From positions 2,222,501 to 2,286,500 of the forward strand of contig JACONQ010000013.1 in NCBI GenBank assembly GCA_014281115.1: a DNA stretch of 64,000 nt, in the 5' to 3' direction. Under the pieces are notes generated by a model. It saw nothing but the letters and a program-made list of their open reading frames with translations. It ran no database searches and was not told the origin of the DNA. The DNA is from Laburnicola sp. R22_1 (Eukaryota; Ascomycota; Dothideomycetes; Pleosporales; Didymosphaeriaceae). Made by a program: the position numbers and the translations under genes. Of this stretch, positions 59,034 to 64,000 are shown piece by piece. Numbering within the stretch: position 1 is the first letter of the stretch; every line of letters begins with the position of its first letter.

Positions 59034-59385
59034 CCTGGATTTCGCGCGCGCTTAAATACTATCTTTTCCTCGATGTAAAAAAAGAAGGTTTACAACTTTT
59101 GATCAGGAGATTTTGCGCATCTTTAGTATACTGTGGGGGAACGAAGTGGGGCTGCTAGGAAGCGCAAGGGTATTACTACATTCTTCGTTATGTCATTTTA
59201 TACTACTGTTCTATTACACCACAGGAAAATACCTCAACTCCATGGTCGTTTCCACTATTTTTGATTATTTTCATTTGTTTTCCTTAGCCCATTCTCACCA
59301 AGAAGGACGTCAGTCGGCCGTAATAAGCATACATATACGCTTCCAACGTTAGTTTTTGATCACGTGATATCGATTGGGTGCACCA
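59034..59385. other. Spacer between two hAT-type elements
   Basis: About 350 bp of ordinary composition, starting with the right target duplication of the large hAT element. No gene is supported. Confidence 0.5.
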
Positions 59386-59393
59386 GAGTGTCC

Positions 59394-59991
59394 AACAGTC
59401 AGTTACTGAACGTTTTTTGGCCTTTTTCTGGTGAACACTGCCGTCACGTGCCTACTGACTGTACTGTCGACTAGGGGTGTTACACCAGTTACTATCGCCC
59501 AACAGTAACTGCCTTAACGTCGTCAGTTACTATACTATTAGGGGTAGTTACTACAGTAACCCGAGCGTCAGAGGGCTCCTAGAGCACCTTAAGTTAGCTT
59601 ATAAGGTCCTAGAGTTCGCTAAGTTCACTATAAATCACTCTAAACAAACATTGCAATAGAGATAAATAAAGGCTGCCAAACAAGTTACAAAGGCTGCTAT
59701 ACGTACAGTGTAGGAGCACTGAAAATTCAGCAAAGGCGAGGACATTTCTAGCTAGCGTCGTTACACATTGTTACACGGCATTTTACTTCACCAAATCAGG
59801 CGTCAACTCAGGCGCTAACACCAAAAACTATCTCTAATTACCCAATTAGGCAAGTTCAACAGTCTTACTGCAGTTACTGGCATGTTACTGTACAGTCGGT
59901 CACTGCCCCAACATGCCTGACTACTGTACTGTCCACCAACAGTCGATGAACAGTCAGTGACCGGCAGTAAGACTGACTATTGGACACACTG
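59394..59991. mobile_element. Non-autonomous hAT element (MITE), 598 bp
   Basis: The ends are CAGAGTGTCCAACAGTCAGT and the inverse of CAGTGTGTCCAATAGTCAGT (17-18 of 20 matching). A perfect 8-bp duplication, GGGTGCAC, lies outside (59386-59393 and 59992-59999). No coding capacity. The interior is rich in CAGTTACTG/CAGTAACTG motifs like those at the ends of the 53831 hAT element, and the termini share the CCAATAGTC core, so it was probably mobilised by a related transposase. Confidence 0.9.
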
Positions 59992-59999
59992 GGGTGCAC

Positions 60000-60411
60000 C
60001 ATTCGTTTCCACTATAGCCATCGAAAATGCTTTTGCTCGAGTCAATCATTATCGGTTGGCTTCTGTGTGCTTTGAAGTCCGAAAGTTACAGTGACCGAAA
60101 TAGAAAGCTCCGCATATAGGTCGTTTAGGGACAATAAACTGTAGGCGACATTGCAAGTGCTACTATGATGATTCCTTGCTTTCTTTTTGGGTCGACTGTG
60201 TATTTCAAGAAAGACATGGTAGCCTACAAGTATAATAATGATGGGGTATTAAACCCCTGTAGTGAGCTTGTAATCGAGCACGATAAACAGGAAATGATCC
60301 GGGGTCCTGCATAAGATTACACGCTTGCTATTCACAACAAAGTAAAGTAGAATGCAAAAATCATTATCAAGTACCTGGCCAATCCCAGCGTCAGCACCGC
60401 TACCAACGCCC
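60000..60411. other. Spacer, no supported gene
   Basis: Ordinary composition, 3' flank of the GMC pseudogene. Nothing else is recognised. Confidence 0.45.
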
Positions 60412-61972
60412 TCACTTCCCATCCCTAATCTCCCGCGCAATCTTCTCCGCAAGCGCAAAAATACCATAGGTAGTACTCTGCGGATGCCCCGGCGGCAACA
60501 AAGCAAAAGAACTCGCATCTACAACCCTCAACCCCTTCACACCAATAACGCTCGCCTTACTATCCACAAACGCATCCGGATCATCCTTCTTGCCCATCCT
60601 ACAAGTACAACTAGCATGGCACACCGTCTGCAACGAGTCCCTTATCGTATTCATAATCTGGTCATCGGTTTGGACGTCTGGGCCGGGGAAGTATTCGATA
60701 GGATCGGCGAGGACGGGGGCCATGGCCGAGAAGGTGAAAGCAGCGCGGGCGCGTTTGTAGATTGCTAGGGCGACGGATTGGTCCGTGGGGTCGGTGAGCC
60801 AGTTTGGGTTAATGAGGGGGAGCGTCGAAGTATCGTCCGATGCTATCGTGACGTTTCCCCTACTGATGGGCTTCACGATCGCGCCCAAGATGGTCGCGTA
60901 TTGGTATCCATCTTTTGGCTGTTGGAGAAGCAGGTTCTGGAAATCGCCGATGTAGCCCGGGCCGCTGTGGTACTTGAACTTTGGTTCGGCTCCTTGTGAG
61001 TCACATATCGCCCGAAAAAAATTTCGGCCCCTTCCACCGACAAAATCGTGTCGGTTGCAACAAGTGAGGTACTCGATGTCCGGCCAGGATTGCGGATACA
61101 ATGAGAGGACTGAGGCAGCGCTGGAGGAGATGAGGTCGCGAGGCGCGTTTTCCCAGCCTAGGTAATCGCAGACGGGGTTCGTGAAGGGGCCTTGTTTGAG
61201 GAGCGTATATTCTGTGGCGAATTTTGCGGCGGCGTAGACTGGGTCGTTGGCTATGCGGGTGAATGTGTCCACTTTGACGCGGTAGGAGGGTCCGAAGAAG
61301 ATGTGGTCTTGCATTCCCTGACCCACGCCGGGCCGGTCCGCAATAACGTCTATCCCATGCCCTTGAAGTGTAGCGGCCGGTCCGATGCCAGAGACCATAA
61401 GGAGTTGCGGTGACTGGAAAGCGCCAGCGGAGACAATGACTTCTTTCCTTGCCGAGAGGACAGCGACCGTTCCATTACGGACACCCGTAGCTTTTTCATC
61501 CTCGTCGAAAAGGATCTTTTTGGCTAATGTAAGAGTGTACACCTTCAAATTTGGTCTTTGTTGCGCATCAGCGCCATAATACGCTGTCTGTGAACTTTCT
61601 CGTTTCTGGTTGTCCGGATTGAGCGTTGAGCTACATTACTGACTGCCGTTCAGACTCCCCAAATTGAAGTCTGCAGCTTTCGGTAGCCCAATCGCGTTTA
61701 ACCCGCGTTCCATCCAGGCCGAAAACTGACCAGCGTAGTGGGCATACGAGACCTGGAGCGGGGAACCAGGTGGTGAGAGAGCCTTAGCTACATACTCGGC
61801 GGACGCATTGGCTGCGCGAGGTGGAGATTTGGGTTCCGTGAATTGTGTAGAGACTTTGAAGTAGGGAATCCAGTTATTGAAGGTGTACGAATCGTCTCTA
61901 ACCAAATAGGCCCAGCATTGATAGGATCCACGGTATCCACGTTGGCAGATCATGAAGTTTCGCGCTGAACTG
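60412..61972 (-). pseudogene. GMC oxidoreductase pseudogene (FAD-dependent), N-terminus lost
   Basis: Relative of fungal secreted or vacuolar GMC (glucose-methanol-choline) alcohol oxidoreductases. Homology starts at SSARNFMICQRG near 61970 and runs through GSYQCWAYLVRDDSYTFNNW, PLQVSYAHYAGQFSAWMERGL and FNLGSLNGSQ, to a TAA at 61636-61638. The frame continues unchanged with CSSTLNPDNQKRESSQTAYY, EVIVSAGAFQSPQLLMVSG and NPVCDYLGWE. It then reaches the active-site region VCHASCTCRMG (catalytic His) and PPGHPQSTTYGIFALAEKIA (second His), with stop at 60412. Relatives have a Tyr where the TAA stands. The first ~100 residues, including the GxGxxG FAD-binding motif, are absent; the DNA there already belongs to the peroxidase region. 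The rest is remarkably intact, so inactivation is recent. Substrate is unknown. Confidence 0.85.
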
Positions 61973-62118
61973 TTCCATCGTCAGTCATCCGTCTTTTTAG
62001 ATCAGGTATTCTCATAATCCCACTAGTCTTCACACAAATCTCTTAGCCCGTCAGTAGGTATGCGATAGAGGTCTCATCTGCAGTCCCAAAAGCAAGTGAG
62101 CTGATTTGAAAGTAGCCT

Positions 62119-63715
62119 GGTACTGGTCTTCCAGGCGGGCCAGAGAGTTGTCCCTTTAATCCCAACTATGTGCTGGTGGTGCCTATAAACGCTAAATTGT
62201 AAGTTTAAAAATCTATATTAGTTAGATAGTACTAATCATATCCCGTTCGCAGCAACTACAATGGCGTGTATGGCGGTTTCCTAGGCAGAGGTAAGGGAAG
62301 TTACTAAGTACCTGCACCGAACGACACTGCGCATCAATACATCCCACCTACCAATCAAGACATCCGTGGGCCCTATCCTGGCCTAAACTCCATGGCAAAT
62401 CGTAAGACACAATTCATCCGTCCCGCGACGAGCCCGTTCACTGACTTTTTCCCAGATGGATTCTTAGCCCCCGATGGAATAACCAAGTACACAGAATTAG
62501 TCGACGCCGTCCAAAACGTGTACAACATGGGCTACGATCTCGCCAACTTCTTGGCCGTATTTTCCATTTACATCGCAGATAGAGACTGGATCACCCGGAA
62601 GCTGTCGATAGGATGTGATGCAACCACTCGCACATCCTTTTCGCCGATCTTGACAGGCAGCCAGCCTGGTCTCGTCGGCCATTACAAGTTCGAGGCCGAC
62701 GCGTCGCTCACTCGAAACGACTATTTCACTAATGGAGGCGACAATTTCAGCTTCAACACCACTTTGTGGGGGAAGATGCTTGAGAGCACGGGCGGATTGT
62801 GCGACTTGGACGGTCTGACGAAATATCGCTATGAGCGATACGTCGAGTCGCGTACGGAGAATCCAAATTTGTAAGTTTTCTGCAATCTTGTGTCGACGCG
62901 GTAATGGGTAGCTGACATGTGTAGCTTCTTTGGTCCCCTCGGATTGTTCCAATACGGTGCTGCCTCGTTCATCTATGAACTTTTCCCAAATGGAAATGAA
63001 GGATACGTTCCTAATCTGAACAACACCGCCTCTTTGTCAGTCCTCGCTTCCCTAAATGTCGCAGTGACTAACCATATCCAAGCTTCGGCGCACAACAAGA
63101 ATCCGACGGCACCTGGTCCAGTGTCCCCGAGCGGATTCCCGATAACTGGATCAACCGAAGATCTTCGATGCAGATCCGTTGAGTACTTTGTTAGGTTTCA
63201 TATAGTGCATAGTTTAAAGTTAATAATTGTATTATTGCGTTATGCTTTAGCTCCCTACTATAGCTAATCCTAATTACGCCTTTTTTTTTTACGTACTTTA
63301 GCTGTTAAACTTTGTTAGTGCTTGCTATTAAGTCTTATAATCTGTAAAAGGTTAGGTCGACTATAAACTGATATGAATGAATGAATGAAAAAGGATCAAC
63401 CGAGTCGAGCTATACAGCTTGCTCGACGTGGTAGGGCAAATCTTGCTCATGTATGGCGCGCATCCTGTTGGAATCGGCGGCAATGCGAACAACCAGTTCA
63501 TCGGCATAGACTTTCCACCGTACATTGAGAGTGGGAACCTCACGGCTGCTACGCCTGAAGCCCTCGCGTGCTTCCTGTATCAGTTCGTGTCGGTGCCGAT
63601 TCCGTCGACCTTCAACAGCATCATCACCCCAACTGTTGCAATACTCCAGGCTGTACTTGTGACCATTGAAGGGGAGGCATTCACGAATCTCGGCTGTCCG
63701 CTTCCGTTGACCTAA
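62119..63715 (+). pseudogene. Heme-thiolate peroxidase (peroxidase family 2) pseudogene
   Basis: Related to fungal chloroperoxidase-like secreted enzymes. Readable parts are GLPGGPESCPFNPNYVLVVPIN (from 62119), intron 62199-62252, then NGVYGGFLGRGKGSY, TAA (62305-62307), VPAPNDTAHQYIPPTNQDIRGPYPGLN, KLSIGCDATTRTSFSPILTG and EADASLTRNDYF. Intron 62871-62924 follows, then FFGPLGLFQYGAASFIYELFP, a frame change near 63103, DNWINR, an inserted element (63159-63392) and VELYSLLDVVGQILLMYGAHPVG, ending at 63715. Both introns are GT-AG and their phases fit. In the PCPxLN motif the heme-ligand Cys is Tyr (TAT at 62374-62376), a G-to-A change, so even the undamaged part could not bind heme normally. 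The signal-peptide exon was not found. It has a stop, a frameshift, an insertion and a lost ligand: clearly dead. Confidence 0.88.
63159..63392 (+). mobile_element. Short retro-insertion with (TGAA)n tail inside peroxidase
   Basis: 234 bp flanked by an 11-bp perfect duplication, GGATCAACCGA (63148-63158 and 63393-63403). Removing it plus one repeat reconnects the peroxidase frame DNWINR to VELYSLLDVVG. The insert ends in repeats of TGAA followed by A5, like a LINE or SINE 3' tail; the rest is AT-rich with a T10 run. There is no coding capacity. It is probably a SINE or a severely 5'-truncated LINE. It is not obviously the same family as the LINE at 15245. Confidence 0.85.
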
Positions 63716-64000
63716 GTGTCTGCGTGTGGGGGGTCGTTCACTGCATATGGAGCAGGGGATTGCGGTACATCGAGATTGTCGAAAGCCCAGATAATGATGT
63801 AATTAAGCATAGCAAGGAACATTCAATTAGTGTGTAGCAGTCCCTACTCTATAATCTTAGAAGGGTGGATTGGCGTACAATTTTCCGCTCAATATAAGTT
63901 GCAGGGGCAGTTGGGGAACTCCCGCACTCAAGAGCGCGGCATACATAAAAATCCGTCTGCACGCGAACGCACAGACCAGGCTAGGATGCATAGCGCCGCG
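63716..64000. other. Downstream flank at window end
   Basis: No supported gene in the last 285 bp. Confidence 0.4.

Noticed and set aside
61999..62118. Possible missing N-terminal exon of the GMC gene or signal exon of the peroxidase
   Set aside because: Neither a GxGxxG FAD motif nor a clear signal peptide can be read in any frame, so I did not extend either pseudogene.

Overview
The window looks like a piece of a filamentous ascomycete genome (Pezizomycotina; probably a Dothideomycete, although the class is inferred only from overall character). The genes have many short GT-AG introns of about 48-80 nt. The DNA is sharply two-part: very AT-rich, gene-free blocks full of transposon remains alternate with GC-balanced gene islands. 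In the AT-rich blocks coding frames are still readable but are riddled with TAG/TAA codons where CAG, CAA or TGG is expected, and repeat copies differ almost only by C-to-T or G-to-A transitions. That is the signature of repeat-induced point mutation (RIP).

Layout. 1-32.56 kb is a RIP-degraded transposon graveyard. It holds Fot/pogo-type transposase relics (600-2110, 12690-14020, 18282-19260), an intron-containing Tc1/mariner relic (4930-6211), a candidate element with long inverted repeats (8058-10737), a pogo element split by a 5'-truncated LINE (14030-18250 and 15245-17383), a complete copia LTR element with target-site duplication (23654-29723), and several dispersed repeat families. 32.57-40.5 kb is a housekeeping gene island: methionine aminopeptidase 2, an Rpp40-like RNase P subunit and a Sir2/Hst1-type deacetylase on the minus strand, then a divergent F-box protein on the plus strand. 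40.99-48.23 kb is a second complete copia element (minus strand, TSD GAATT) with a pogo-type DNA transposon nested in its gag region. 48.23-53.65 kb holds a small GPI-anchored secreted protein and a HET-domain (heterokaryon incompatibility) protein. 53.83-59.03 kb is a complete hAT transposon (8-bp TSD CCTGGATT) carrying another nested pogo element with perfect 48-bp inverted repeats. 59.39-59.99 kb is a short non-autonomous hAT element (8-bp TSD GGGTGCAC). 60.4-63.7 kb is a decayed divergent pair: a GMC oxidoreductase and a heme-thiolate peroxidase (family 2). Both are broken, and the peroxidase also carries a small TSD-flanked retro-insertion.

How it fits together. The four island genes are unrelated housekeeping functions (N-terminal methionine removal, tRNA processing, chromatin silencing, ubiquitin-type adaptor). 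The right half is fast-evolving accessory DNA where a self/non-self recognition gene and secreted-oxidase pseudogenes sit among young, delimitable transposons. I found no rRNA genes, no convincing tRNA and no CRISPR. The strongest observations are the exactly delimited nested insertions, the loss of both reverse-transcriptase Asp-Asp dyads, the apparent frameshift in the Sir2 gene and the TSD-flanked break in the peroxidase. I did not see a convincing new multi-gene system; the least explained piece of DNA is the 8058-10737 long-inverted-repeat element.
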